Source: a virus
Strand: one strand, 5' to 3'
IMG/VR virus record: IMGVR_UViG_3300021405_000009
Span: 34,240-98,239 of that record
DNA: 64,000 nt
The notes beneath the pieces were generated by a model. It saw only the letters and a program-made list of their open reading frames with translations. It made no database searches and was not told the origin of the DNA. Made by a program: the position numbers and the translations under genes. Shown in pieces: positions 7,962 to 15,585 of this stretch; positions within the stretch are counted from its first letter, which is position 1, and each line of letters opens with the position of its first letter.

Positions 7962-8372
7962 CGATCATGCAAGCCGGGGTTGCAAACGCACCCCGAGATA
8001 GCGGCTCTTTGACAACCCAACAGTCCGACAGTTCGGCGTCGGCGCTTAGTTCAGCCCAGCCCAGATGTGGCACGGCGTGAGCGGAGGGATAGCTTCTAAG
8101 CGCGGGCAACGGTGATTCTGTCGGCACGATTACTGGGATACTCCGCGTCGTGAGACGTGAGCGAGTCCTGACACGGTAATCGTCTGACCCATGGCTCTGA
8201 GAAACCTAGCGCATGTGGTCAGTCTAAGCCGGGACCATGGTCAGCGTTCAGCCTAGCGAGGCAATGCGAGCACGGACACAGCAACGAATAGCTAGAGCGC
8301 AGCATGTTATGCCACCATGGCACAGCGAAACCCAATGCTAACTCTTGTGGGGCACGACTAATCACCGTGCCC

Positions 8373-8412
8373 TACTCTTTGAGCGCCTAGGTAGCTAGGC
8401 GTTGAAAGAGTA
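8373..8412 (+). promoter_or_regulatory. Large hairpin upstream of 8460
   Basis: TACTCTTT pairs with AAAGAGTA and, inside it, CGCCTAG pairs with CTAGGCG around a GTAG loop. It belongs to a set of CTAGGC-type intergenic hairpins in this block and lies 48 bases before a start codon. It may affect transcription or mRNA stability. Confidence 0.5.
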
Positions 8413-8459
8413 ACCAAATAGGCTTGCGGATAGCCCTAAGCCGCAGATAGGAATACACC

Positions 8460-8798
8460 ATGAAAAACCCGAACAACAACGTCGTCACGTCCGCTGTCCC
8501 CACACCCGAGGAATACGCCGCTCTGTTGGCCAAGGTCACCGAACTCCAGTCCAAGGTGGACCGGAAGAAACGGCAGGACTCTGGCTCAGTCACCCACAAC
8601 GGATTAAAGCAAGTCGTGTCCGAGAAGGGCGGGGTCAGCGTGTATGGATTAGGGCGCTTCCCGGTCACGCTATACGCTGAACAGATGCTCAGACTGTTGG
8701 ATGCTGGCGCGGACATCCGCACGTTCATCGCCGAGAACATGGCCAGCCTGAAGTTCAAGCCCGCGAAGGATGAGCAAGCTGAAGCGGCTGCCGCCTAA
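8460..8798 (+). CDS. Conserved phage hypothetical protein
   Basis: 112 residues: a helical, coiled-coil-like segment (EEYAALLAKVTELQSKVDRKKR) and then a conserved-looking core (GGVSVYGLGRFPVTLYAEQM) that I associate with small phage and bacterial proteins of unknown function. First gene of the 8.5-17.9 kb block. Confidence 0.6.
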   Translation: MKNPNNNVVTSAVPTPEEYAALLAKVTELQSKVDRKKRQDSGSVTHNGLKQVVSEKGGVSVYGLGRFPVTLYAEQMLRLLDAGADIRTFIAENMASLKFKPAKDEQAEAAAA

Positions 8799-8877
8799 TC
8801 GTTGCCGAGGTCACTAGCAAGCCCATGAGCGTAAGGCTGGTGGGCTTGCCTAGCCATCTAGGCTATGGAGGACTGGT
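8799..8877 (+). repeat. Intergenic inverted repeats
   Basis: GCAAGCCCA pairs with TGGGCTTGC, followed by TAGCC-ATC-TAGGCTA. Part of the series of hairpins between genes of this block. No T-run follows, so a simple terminator is unlikely. Confidence 0.45.
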
Positions 8878-9126
8878 ATGTCCAGAGCATTCGATCTATC
8901 GCAGGTAGTCCAGTTCGTGCCCACGTCTAATCTTTGCGGCGTGGACGCGATTGTTTGTCACCCAGACGATACCATGCGCGTTGCCACTGAGAGCATGTGC
9001 GTTAGCTTTGGCGGGAAGGAGAAGGTCGAGTTCATCCTTGCCGCCCTAGAGTACTACCGCAAGCACGTCATGATCCATGCTGAACCGGGGCAGGTGGGCG
9101 GATGGTTGCAGTTGCCAAAGCATTAA
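8878..9126 (+). CDS. Hypothetical protein
   Basis: 82 residues with a GGAGGACT site upstream. Mixed alpha/beta composition (DAIVCHPDDTMRVATES). No family recognised. Confidence 0.5.
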   Translation: MSRAFDLSQVVQFVPTSNLCGVDAIVCHPDDTMRVATESMCVSFGGKEKVEFILAALEYYRKHVMIHAEPGQVGGWLQLPKH

Positions 9127-9233
9127 AGCGCATGGCCAACTAGGCTCCGGCCTAGCAATGGGCTCACCCGAGTCTGTTGCTAGTCCGGATCACGGGCTAA
9201 TCCGCCGCAGGGCGTTAACCTGGGAGTAGAGTT

Positions 9234-9377
9234 ATGCAACGAATTGTCCGCAAACCAAAGTTCAACCCGCGCAACAGTGACGGTTCATTCAAGTCCATCG
9301 ACCAGATCATGCGCGCAACCATGACCGTATTAGAATATGGGCGTATGCTTGCCCAGACTCGGAGGCCAGGGTATTAA
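9234..9377 (+). CDS. Short basic protein
   Basis: 47 residues (MQRIVRKPKFNPRNSDGSF at the start) after the GTTA-ACCTGGGAG start motif. Its TAA overlaps the next ATG (TAATG). Basic and probably nucleic-acid interacting, but unassigned. Confidence 0.45.
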   Translation: MQRIVRKPKFNPRNSDGSFKSIDQIMRATMTVLEYGRMLAQTRRPGY

Positions 9378-9598
9378 TGCGCAAGCCCAAAGTGCCTGAC
9401 TATGTGCCCCAGCAGTCCATACGCTGGCTGATGGGGCGAGTGCATGTCGGTACGCCTGATGCTGAGGTTGAGGCCGATATGCGTAAACGGTGCAGTAAGG
9501 CCACCGAAGAACAGGCGGCAGCTTGCGTGGAGTTTGCGCTGGCTTGCCACCATGAGAACCAAGGGCTGTACAGGTCTGTGATGTCTGGGAGGCTGTGA
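9377..9598 (+). CDS. Hypothetical protein
   Basis: 73 residues, helical by composition (ADMRKRCSKATEEQAAACVEF). Coupled by TAATG upstream and TGATG downstream. No family recognised. Confidence 0.5.
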   Translation: MRKPKVPDYVPQQSIRWLMGRVHVGTPDAEVEADMRKRCSKATEEQAAACVEFALACHHENQGLYRSVMSGRL

Positions 9599-9699
9599 TG
9601 TTATCCCAATTCCACGCTGCGCATCCAGTGCTCTACGCCATTGCACTGTGCTGCGTCTACGTCGAGGCCATGCTTATTTCGATGGCCATGAGGAGGTGA
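9598..9699 (+). CDS. 33-residue membrane peptide
   Basis: MLSQFHAAHPVLYAIALCCV then a second hydrophobic stretch and MRR. It overlaps the previous stop (TGATG), and its last codons form the AGGAGGTGA ribosome-binding site of the next gene. That close packing supports real translation. Confidence 0.35.
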   Translation: MLSQFHAAHPVLYAIALCCVYVEAMLISMAMRR

Positions 9700-9701
9700 C
9701 T

Positions 9702-10151
9702 GTGCCTAACTATGTGGTCAGCGAAGAACACGCCGCGAAGATAGCGGAATGGATTAAAGCGCGCGGCGGTATCGCCATCTGGGAGTCGATCAGCCTAAAC
9801 TGTCCGGGCGAGTCGATGACTACGCCTGTCCGCAAAGCGGACGGAACTCCAACCACCAAGCCAGACTGGAAGCTGGGGAACACTCCAGCGCGGATCATTA
9901 CCGACATGGCTGAGGTTACTGTGTCGCAGGATGTCGAGGTCAAGCGCTTTCATGTGGCCGTGCGTTTTGGAGCGCAGGGCCTAGCTCTCAAGGTCACCGA
10001 TGGCGGCACACGCCGTATTCAGCGTGAGGTTGCCAAGGCAGGCGAGGGAGCGTATTACGTGTTTGACTATGGCAGCGAGGAGAATGCTGTCATCATGAAG
10101 CCAGCGAAGCTGATCCCGCTGACTGAGTGGCTAACCGCCGTGGGGCGTTAA
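9702..10151 (+). CDS. Hypothetical protein
   Basis: 149 residues from the GTG at 9702, preferred over an upstream ATG because GAGGAGGTGACT lies directly before it. It begins VPNYVVSEEHAAKIAEWI and has an alternating beta pattern later. Function unknown. Confidence 0.5.
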   Translation: MPNYVVSEEHAAKIAEWIKARGGIAIWESISLNCPGESMTTPVRKADGTPTTKPDWKLGNTPARIITDMAEVTVSQDVEVKRFHVAVRFGAQGLALKVTDGGTRRIQREVAKAGEGAYYVFDYGSEENAVIMKPAKLIPLTEWLTAVGR

Positions 10152-10252
10152 ACCTGGGGGATGTACAATGCAGAGCTTTATGGAATGGGTGCATGAATAC
10201 CTTGCATCCAAAGACCGCCGTGGGGCGTTAAACCATGGGAGCACACCAGCCA

Positions 10253-10552
10253 ATGCCAATGACGCTACAGCAAGCTGCCAAGGAAGCGATCGACTGTCAG
10301 AACGCAGCCAACCTGTCCGGAGTATTGGACAGCTTTCACCGGGTAGTGATGGAAGTGATCTGGCCCGAGGCCCGAAGGCAGGGTAAGGGCACAGACTTCG
10401 TGAATACCCACCCCGTTGTCTATCTGTTCCTCGACAAACTCACCAGCCTGAATCACAGGCAATGCCTGTGCCACGACAACATGGACAATTACCACGAGGC
10501 GTACACTCAGGCGCAAGAGATGGCGGCCGAGATCTACTGCGACGCCAGTTAG
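10253..10552 (+). CDS. Hypothetical protein
   Basis: 99 residues from the ATG at 10253 (MPMTLQQAAKEAIDCQNAAN), chosen because GGGAG lies upstream. An ATG at 10235 is an alternative. Helical composition. It resembles short phage proteins of unknown role. Confidence 0.5.
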   Translation: MPMTLQQAAKEAIDCQNAANLSGVLDSFHRVVMEVIWPEARRQGKGTDFVNTHPVVYLFLDKLTSLNHRQCLCHDNMDNYHEAYTQAQEMAAEIYCDAS

Positions 10553-10605
10553 CCGCGAGCATGAGGCGTAGGGCACAGCCTATGCCGATTGCTGGAGGCT
10601 TAACT

Positions 10606-10974
10606 ATGCGATACGGCAAAACAGTACACGTGTCAAAACTACACGTTGGCGATGTGGTGCGCCCAGTTCGCGGGCCATCATTCCCAACGGCGTCCAAGGC
10701 TGGCGATGCGGATGACTTCCGCGAAGGCTACGATGCCATGGTTGTGGTCTTTGAGGACGATAAGTACCTCACGTTCCACAGACCGCACATCGAAGTCTAT
10801 CAGGACGGCATTCCCAGCGTGAATCACGTCACAGTCGGGGTTGAGATCGTGAACATGGTGCCCAGAGACCATACGGGGCTGTACTACGAAGTCCTTGCCT
10901 ACGGCCCGGCTCACGTGGACGACAAGGGCCACCAAGTCAGCCACTGGCAAGTCAGCCACTGGGAGAAGGTGTAA
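10606..10974 (+). CDS. Hypothetical protein
   Basis: 122 residues after a CTGGAGGC site. Beta-rich (VHVSKLHVGDVVRPVRG), probably a small barrel. A short tandem duplication (QVSHWQVSHW) occurs near the C-terminus and is also visible in the DNA. Confidence 0.5.
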   Translation: MRYGKTVHVSKLHVGDVVRPVRGPSFPTASKAGDADDFREGYDAMVVVFEDDKYLTFHRPHIEVYQDGIPSVNHVTVGVEIVNMVPRDHTGLYYEVLAYGPAHVDDKGHQVSHWQVSHWEKV

Positions 10975-11102
10975 GCTACCCTAGCCTTGACTGGCTAGGT
11001 GGATGCTGGGATAACGGAACTTATGGACCCGTGGGCTGTTATGAGCAGCCTGTCCCAGTGTCCACTTAGCTTGTCCGGTAAGCGGACAGGTGAGGAGGAG
11101 TT

Positions 11103-11303
11103 ATGGCACAGTTCGAGTGTCGTATCATCGAACGCCTAGTTCGCGTCTATCGGGTTGAGGCCAAAGACGCGGATGAGGCGGATATGTTATTGCAGATCGG
11201 AGACAGTCGGTTGTATCAGGTCGATAGCTTTCCGATTGACTCCGAAGACGGCGAAGCATGGCACGAAGTGGCTGGGGAGTACGGGGAGGCGCAATGCCTG
11301 TAG
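11103..11303 (+). CDS. Hypothetical protein
   Basis: 66 residues after GAGGAGGAG. Acidic C-terminal half (SFPIDSEDGEAWHEVAGEYG). It overlaps the next gene by 10 bases. Confidence 0.5.
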   Translation: MAQFECRIIERLVRVYRVEAKDADEADMLLQIGDSRLYQVDSFPIDSEDGEAWHEVAGEYGEAQCL

Positions 11304-11542
11304 TGATCGAGCGTGACCACATTGCAGGTGCGCGACTACTGACGCTGAGGTCTGCGTTTGGATTAGAGCTGAAAGGCATGTCCAGACGCGGGCGCTCGGT
11401 GTACAGCATCGTGAAGCGGGAGTTTGGGCTTCGCGGGAATCAACAGCGGGTATACGACCAGTTCGATACGCTCGTTACTGAGCGGACAGGAGTGGCGCGT
11501 CATGGCGAACCAACTGGACCACGCCCAGCTCTACGCCCTTGA
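11294..11542 (+). CDS. Hypothetical protein
   Basis: 82 residues from the ATG at 11294 (GGGGAGGC upstream). The centre (FGLELKGMSRRGRSVYSIVK) is basic and helical, which suits DNA or RNA contact. It overlaps the next gene by 41 bases. No family recognised. Confidence 0.5.
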   Translation: MPVVIERDHIAGARLLTLRSAFGLELKGMSRRGRSVYSIVKREFGLRGNQQRVYDQFDTLVTERTGVARHGEPTGPRPALRP

Positions 11543-11903
11543 AGTGTATGCGCGTGAGCATGGGCGCAACTGGAAGTCTAAGCTCAACCTCGACTGGATG
11601 ACTGGCGGCACTACTGGAACACTCCAGCAGATACGCAATTCATTCGGCCCAACCTGGCTCACGCGATTCAATCTCAAGCGCGAGCTGGCGTCAGACTGGT
11701 ATCGGCGCGTATCCTGCGACCAATGCCAGATGCTGGCCATTAATGGGGTAGCCTGTCACGAGACAGGTTGCCCAAACATGGGCGCGCGATGGGATCGGGA
11801 GAATCAGGTCTGGGTGAAACAGCGCAAATGCTTCGACTGTGGCTATATGGTCGATCTGGATGACATGTGCTGCTCTGCGCCCATGGAGGGAGAGGACGAG
11901 TAG
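11502..11903 (+). CDS. Zinc-finger-like hypothetical protein
   Basis: 133 residues. The N-terminal half is helical. The C-terminal half carries CDQCQ, ACHETGCPN and CFDCGYM..CC motifs, likely two zinc sites. The CHETGCPN segment is a signature I associate with small phage proteins of unknown role. The start at 11502 has ACAGGAG upstream. Confidence 0.6.
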   Translation: MANQLDHAQLYALEVYAREHGRNWKSKLNLDWMTGGTTGTLQQIRNSFGPTWLTRFNLKRELASDWYRRVSCDQCQMLAINGVACHETGCPNMGARWDRENQVWVKQRKCFDCGYMVDLDDMCCSAPMEGEDE

Positions 11904-12010
11904 CAGAAGGGATTGCAGTATTCTTCGGGATGGCCCTTGTCCAGCAAGCACGCCAGTATCCCCTCGGGCGTAGGGCAAGGCTTCCCGCATTTAGTGGTCC
12001 AGATAATCAT
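11843..12010 (-). CDS. Possible antisense small zinc-finger gene
   Basis: 55 residues on the opposite strand to its neighbours. It contains CGKPCPTPEGILACLLDKGH and EEYCNPFCY, a spaced Cys/His pattern like small phage zinc knuckles. There is no clear ribosome-binding site, and it overlaps the 3' end of the plus gene by 61 bases. It could be chance. Confidence 0.3.
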   Translation of the reverse strand: MIIWTTKCGKPCPTPEGILACLLDKGHPEEYCNPFCYSSSPSMGAEQHMSSRSTI

Positions 12011-12106
12011 GAGAGGACGGGAGTTGAGATAACGCGCGGCATTAAAGCGCGTCGATGCCAAGGTACTACAGCCGGGCCGCAATGCCCCTAAACTAGGAGG
12101 AGAGAA

Positions 12107-12319
12107 ATGAAGCGAGCAGGCAAGCCTGAGATCATCAACGCGGCTGCGAATGTTGTGGAAGCGCAGATCGCCGTTGACCATGCGGAGAAAGCTGGCGACG
12201 ATGCCAAGCGCTATCGCGATGCACTGGCAAGTTGCGTTTACAGCTTGCGGTGGCTGATAGAGCGCGACAGGCCGGAGATTACAGCACGCTTCCGCAGTGC
12301 CGAGGCCGTAACCAAGTAG
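12107..12319 (+). CDS. Hypothetical helical protein
   Basis: 70 residues after a strong AGGAGGAG site. Almost wholly helical (VVEAQIAVDHAEKAGDDAKR). No family recognised. Confidence 0.5.
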   Translation: MKRAGKPEIINAAANVVEAQIAVDHAEKAGDDAKRYRDALASCVYSLRWLIERDRPEITARFRSAEAVTK

Positions 12320-12395
12320 CGCGGCAGTCCTGCCTTACTCGCTAATACAGGAGCTGGGCAGGGTCAGCCGTACTAATGGCTGGGAAGGAGTAATC

Positions 12396-12959
12396 ATGTC
12401 CGAGTACACGGAGCAAGCGGAGGAATTCATGCGCAAGCATGAGCTAACATTCCGCGTCGTTCACATCGGCAGCGATTGCCCGACGTTCTGTGAAGATAGG
12501 GTCAAGGGAATTGCGATGGACAAGCTCGACGAGTTCCCGCGCAAGTCCCACATTCATGGCCATCACTATCTTTGCACGATTAGCGGGAAGGAGCGGAGTG
12601 CATTCCAGATTGACTTCTGGAATAGCTATGCCGACGAGTTCCACAACTGGGCACTCAAGCATCGCATAGCAGCGATGCCGTGGGCTACAACCATCTCCAG
12701 CATGTCCTATAAGCTACAGGACATGATTAAGGCGGAGCTGAAGAAGGGCAAGCAGCGCTCCGAGCCCACTCCCTACGATGTCCTGGCTTGCATCACAAAA
12801 AGCGAGCCGGGTAGCTTTGAAGAGTTTTGCGGAGAGTTCGGCTACGATACCGATTCCCGCAAAGCCGAACAGGTCTATCTTGCCGTGCAGGCCGAGTGGT
12901 CGAAGGTCCGCAGGTTCTTCACGGCGGAAGAGATCACCGAGATGCAGGAGATCTCATGA
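12396..12959 (+). CDS. Conserved phage protein of unknown function
   Basis: 187 residues. The C-terminal half (TPYDVLACITKSEPGSFEEF..GYDTDSRKAEQVYLAV) matches a pattern I know from a widespread phage family without an assigned activity. The N-terminal half is alpha/beta. It is coupled to the next gene by ATGA. Confidence 0.65.
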   Translation: MSEYTEQAEEFMRKHELTFRVVHIGSDCPTFCEDRVKGIAMDKLDEFPRKSHIHGHHYLCTISGKERSAFQIDFWNSYADEFHNWALKHRIAAMPWATTISSMSYKLQDMIKAELKKGKQRSEPTPYDVLACITKSEPGSFEEFCGEFGYDTDSRKAEQVYLAVQAEWSKVRRFFTAEEITEMQEIS

Positions 12960-13153
12960 AGTTGAAGCTGGTCATCACGATGGACAACGCAGCCTTCGAG
13001 CCTAACAACGGCGTAGAGGTTGCTCGCATCTTACGCCAACTCGCCGACCAAGAGGAAGGTAACCAACTGTCGCCCGGCGATAAGTGGAAGTTGCGCGACA
13101 TCAACGGCAACACAGTCGGCGAAGCTGTTATTCGTCAAAGCCGCCGGAGGTAG
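12956..13153 (+). CDS. Conserved small phage protein
   Basis: 65 residues beginning MKLKLVITMDNAAFEPNNG, then EVARILRQLADQ and DINGNTVGEAVI. This arrangement recurs in small phage proteins, and the function is unknown. It is coupled to the upstream gene. Confidence 0.6.
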   Translation: MKLKLVITMDNAAFEPNNGVEVARILRQLADQEEGNQLSPGDKWKLRDINGNTVGEAVIRQSRRR

Positions 13154-13155
13154 CA

Positions 13156-13383
13156 TTGAAAACAGTAACGATCAGCGAGCGGAGTAAGCACAAACTACTC
13201 CACATCGAAGCACCGGGCTGCATTGTCAACATCACAGTTGGGCTAACTGACAGTAGCCATCACGCTATAACTGCGGTCCACATCAAATGCGATGAGTCAG
13301 GCGAAGAATCGAGTCGCTTGCCTGACTTTGGCGACACAACCCATCTCGGCGTCCGCGTGAGAATGCTGAAGCCGCGACAGTAA
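13156..13383 (+). CDS. Hypothetical protein
   Basis: 75 residues from a TTG start, chosen because GGAGGTAGCA lies directly upstream. Beta-rich, with a run of His (DSSHHAITAVHIKC). No family recognised. Confidence 0.45.
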   Translation: MKTVTISERSKHKLLHIEAPGCIVNITVGLTDSSHHAITAVHIKCDESGEESSRLPDFGDTTHLGVRVRMLKPRQ

Positions 13384-13394
13384 ACCCACTAACC

Positions 13395-13421
13395 GTGCAT
13401 GGCACGTTAAACAGGAGAGCG
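13395..13421 (+). promoter_or_regulatory. Hairpin plus GTTAAACAGGAG start motif
   Basis: CGTGC-ATG-GCACG is immediately followed by TTAAACAGGAG, the ribosome-binding site of the 13425 gene. Related hairpin plus GTTAAAC-N-GGAG units precede the genes at 9234 and 16661, and similar sequence occurs near 10150 and 10215. Confidence 0.5.
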
Positions 13422-13424
13422 CCT

Positions 13425-14282
13425 ATGGAGAATGCGAAGCCAAGGTGCCCGTATCTCGCGATCAACATCCCCGGTGAGCGTCCCTTTGTGGTCGAACGAC
13501 GGTTGTACGAATCGGCCACGCGGGGCATTCACATCGTGGACACCACGCTCACCAAAGAGCTGGTGAAGGATCATGGCGAAATATGGGTGCTGACCGTGAA
13601 GCACGACAGCGGCAGGGTGCGCGGAACACTCAAGTTCTACAGCCTGCTGCAAACCAAGTTCAAGGGTACCTACTGGATATTCAAGCGCGACTTGGCCGAT
13701 TGGGCCGCGCGCGCGTTCAAAAAGAAGTGCGCCAGTGTGGCTGGTCCGCCAAGCAAACACGCGAAGCAGATTGCCCGGCTGGAACGTGAGCTGGCAAAGC
13801 TGTATGCTCATCAGCCAAAGAATCCACTGCTGCGGGAGCCCAGCGTGTACCACATGGGCCGCGAGTATACCGAGCGATGGTACGGTGATCGAAGCCAGCG
13901 AATGCAGTTGGCTCTAATCGGTGGCTGGGTTCTAAAGGGAGTGATTACGCCTGTTAAGGCGTATGAGCTTCTGGAAGAGGCTGGCTACAGCGTGCGGCGA
14001 TTCAGTAAAGTCACGCCCAACACGCGCAGGCACTACGATGTCCACTTCGACGTGGACTATTGGAAGAAGCTGTACTGTTTTGCGTCGGGGCTGGAGGACA
14101 GGCGCAGAACGTTTGTAGATACGCCGTTGCCGCAACAGCTCACCGAGCACCGTGAGCACCTGATCCAGTTCATCGAGAAGAGACGAGAGATTGTCTCCAT
14201 CGAGAACCAGATCGCATCGATCAAACTGTTGGCCGAAGCTGTTGTACCAGCGGCTAACGAGACTGGGGTGGTGTACGCATGA
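13425..14282 (+). CDS. Hypothetical protein, 285 residues
   Basis: The largest gene of this block, from the ATG at 13425 after ACAGGAG. The N-terminal quarter is beta-rich (CPYLAINIPGERPFVVE). The middle is basic and helical (KHAKQIARLERELAKLYAH), with a C-terminal helical segment. No motif of a known enzyme was recognised. ATGA coupling to the next gene. Confidence 0.55.
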   Translation: MENAKPRCPYLAINIPGERPFVVERRLYESATRGIHIVDTTLTKELVKDHGEIWVLTVKHDSGRVRGTLKFYSLLQTKFKGTYWIFKRDLADWAARAFKKKCASVAGPPSKHAKQIARLERELAKLYAHQPKNPLLREPSVYHMGREYTERWYGDRSQRMQLALIGGWVLKGVITPVKAYELLEEAGYSVRRFSKVTPNTRRHYDVHFDVDYWKKLYCFASGLEDRRRTFVDTPLPQQLTEHREHLIQFIEKRREIVSIENQIASIKLLAEAVVPAANETGVVYA

Positions 14283-14524
14283 AGCCGGACAAGGTCAAGA
14301 TCACAGTGCAGGTACTAAACGGTGCCACGGGCGAAGTACGCGAAGTGGTTGCCAATGTCACAGCCGTCAGCGAGCAGCACGCGGTTAACGTGTTGTTTGC
14401 TCGGGCGCGGCGTGACGATTACTACTACCGCTTTCTCGCATCGTCCGGCATCATCGGCCCACAACATGAGCACGCAAAGGCCGTGGAGCATGAGTCGATG
14501 ACGTATTGGGCGCTGGAAGGCTAG
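14279..14524 (+). CDS. Hypothetical protein
   Basis: 81 residues beginning MKPDKVKITVQVLNGATGEV, alpha/beta. Its start overlaps the preceding stop by four bases. Confidence 0.5.
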   Translation: MKPDKVKITVQVLNGATGEVREVVANVTAVSEQHAVNVLFARARRDDYYYRFLASSGIIGPQHEHAKAVEHESMTYWALEG

Positions 14525-14532
14525 GGGGTTAA

Positions 14533-14985
14533 GTGGAGGATAAAGTCACCACGATCACCGTCACGCCAAACTACGAGGCGATCTTCGAGCAGTTCAGGCG
14601 AGATGCACAGCTTCACCTGAACTCCTTCACCTACAACCAGAAGAAAACTTTCACGCGCAGCGAGGTCTATGCATTCGTAGCCGCAATGCGTATTGCACTC
14701 GGAGCGGCTACCACCATCCCGAACATCGAAGCATTACGCACGGTGTTGGACGATGGCGGGGAGAAGATGTTCGCCGTGCTGCAGGAGGAGCAAGAGCCAG
14801 TCGAGACGGTCTGCGTTGTCTGCAACGAAACCAACCTGCTAGAGCATGGGGAAGACCTGAAGACTCGCGTCTGCGATGACTGCAAGCGCGTGGGTTCGGT
14901 CATGCTCATGTCCGAGTACAACCTGCTCCCTGTGGCAGAGCTGGAGCCATTGCGAAGGAGGACGATTGAGCAGAACAAGCGCTGA
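14533..14985 (+). CDS. Zinc-ribbon protein
   Basis: 150 residues from a GTG start. A helical N-terminal two thirds is followed by CVVCNETN..RVCDDCKRVG, a CxxC-x(n)-CxxC zinc ribbon at about residues 93-117. Role unknown. Nucleic-acid or protein binding is typical of such ribbons. Confidence 0.55.
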   Translation: MEDKVTTITVTPNYEAIFEQFRRDAQLHLNSFTYNQKKTFTRSEVYAFVAAMRIALGAATTIPNIEALRTVLDDGGEKMFAVLQEEQEPVETVCVVCNETNLLEHGEDLKTRVCDDCKRVGSVMLMSEYNLLPVAELEPLRRRTIEQNKR

Positions 14986-15145
14986 CGTGTACTTAGGCGG
15001 TCGCCTAATCGACGGCTACGACTACGCGAATCAGGCATGGGTCGTAGACGGGAAGTATGTGCGCTGCGGGCATCCGGAGTCGATGGCTTGCGGATGCTAT
15101 GGGCGCGTTCATGCCGGAGAGGAGACTCGTGCCAGTGCGGGATAG
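14966..15145 (+). CDS. Small Cys-rich phage protein
   Basis: 59 residues from TTG at 14966, chosen for the AAGGAGGACGA directly upstream. It carries CGHPESMACGCYGRVHAGEE, a compact motif that I recall as recurring in phage small proteins. It overlaps both neighbours. Confidence 0.55.
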   Translation: MSRTSADVYLGGRLIDGYDYANQAWVVDGKYVRCGHPESMACGCYGRVHAGEETRASAG

Positions 15146-15344
15146 AAAGTGGTATCTCGTTGGGTATGGCGGTATCGGATGCGGCCATTACCACAAATCA
15201 GCAAGCACAGCACGGCGGTGCTTGCTGCGCTTCCGCGCGTGCGTTAGCGACCGAATGCGGAGATATTGGGGCGTCTACGCGATGTCGCGCAAAGGCGGCA
15301 AGTTGCATCATGTTAGGCTGAAAACTGCATCACGCAAACCTTGA
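15129..15344 (+). CDS. Small basic protein
   Basis: 71 residues from GTG at 15129 (GAGAGGAG upstream). Strongly basic (KSASTARRCLLRFRACVSDR), probably nucleic-acid binding. No family recognised. Confidence 0.45.
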   Translation: MPVRDRKWYLVGYGGIGCGHYHKSASTARRCLLRFRACVSDRMRRYWGVYAMSRKGGKLHHVRLKTASRKP

Positions 15345-15414
15345 GCACTCATCCAGCGCACTGGCCAAGCAGTGCTCTGGAGTGGCTGCTCCACAGCCAG
15401 AAAGGAGGACCTAA

Positions 15415-15585
15415 ATGAAGGCTAGCGATGTAGTCTACAAGCTACAGCGCATGATTAAAGCTCACGGTGACTTGGCGGTCGAGGTTGAGACCGATCAGGC
15501 CATTGTGCCCGCACAAGGGATTCGTCTGATGCGTTCCGATTCGGAGCGCGGGGATACCATCATCATCAGGGGAGGCCAACAGTGA
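15415..15585 (+). CDS. Small hypothetical protein
   Basis: 56 residues after AAAGGAGGAC. Begins MKASDVVYKLQRMIKAHGDL, alpha then beta. This resembles small phage proteins of unknown function. It overlaps the next GTG by four bases. Confidence 0.5.
   Translation: MKASDVVYKLQRMIKAHGDLAVEVETDQAIVPAQGIRLMRSDSERGDTIIIRGGQQ

Larger units (their letters stand above)
7536..8459. promoter_or_regulatory. 0.9 kb non-coding control region
   Basis: No convincing gene was seen in 924 bases. It holds a terminator-like hairpin near 7686, runs of GTTGCC and GCGAAC/GCGAAG repeats (7738-7870), several TTGACA boxes (7773, 7933, 8008), and a large hairpin just before the 8460 gene. It separates two same-direction operons, so it is likely the control region of the 8.5-17.9 kb block. 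Replication-origin activity cannot be excluded. Confidence 0.5.

Noticed and set aside
10168-10386. 72-codon frame overlapping the 10253 gene
   Set aside because: It arises from the direct repeat of the previous gene end. Its second half is out of frame with the better supported gene.
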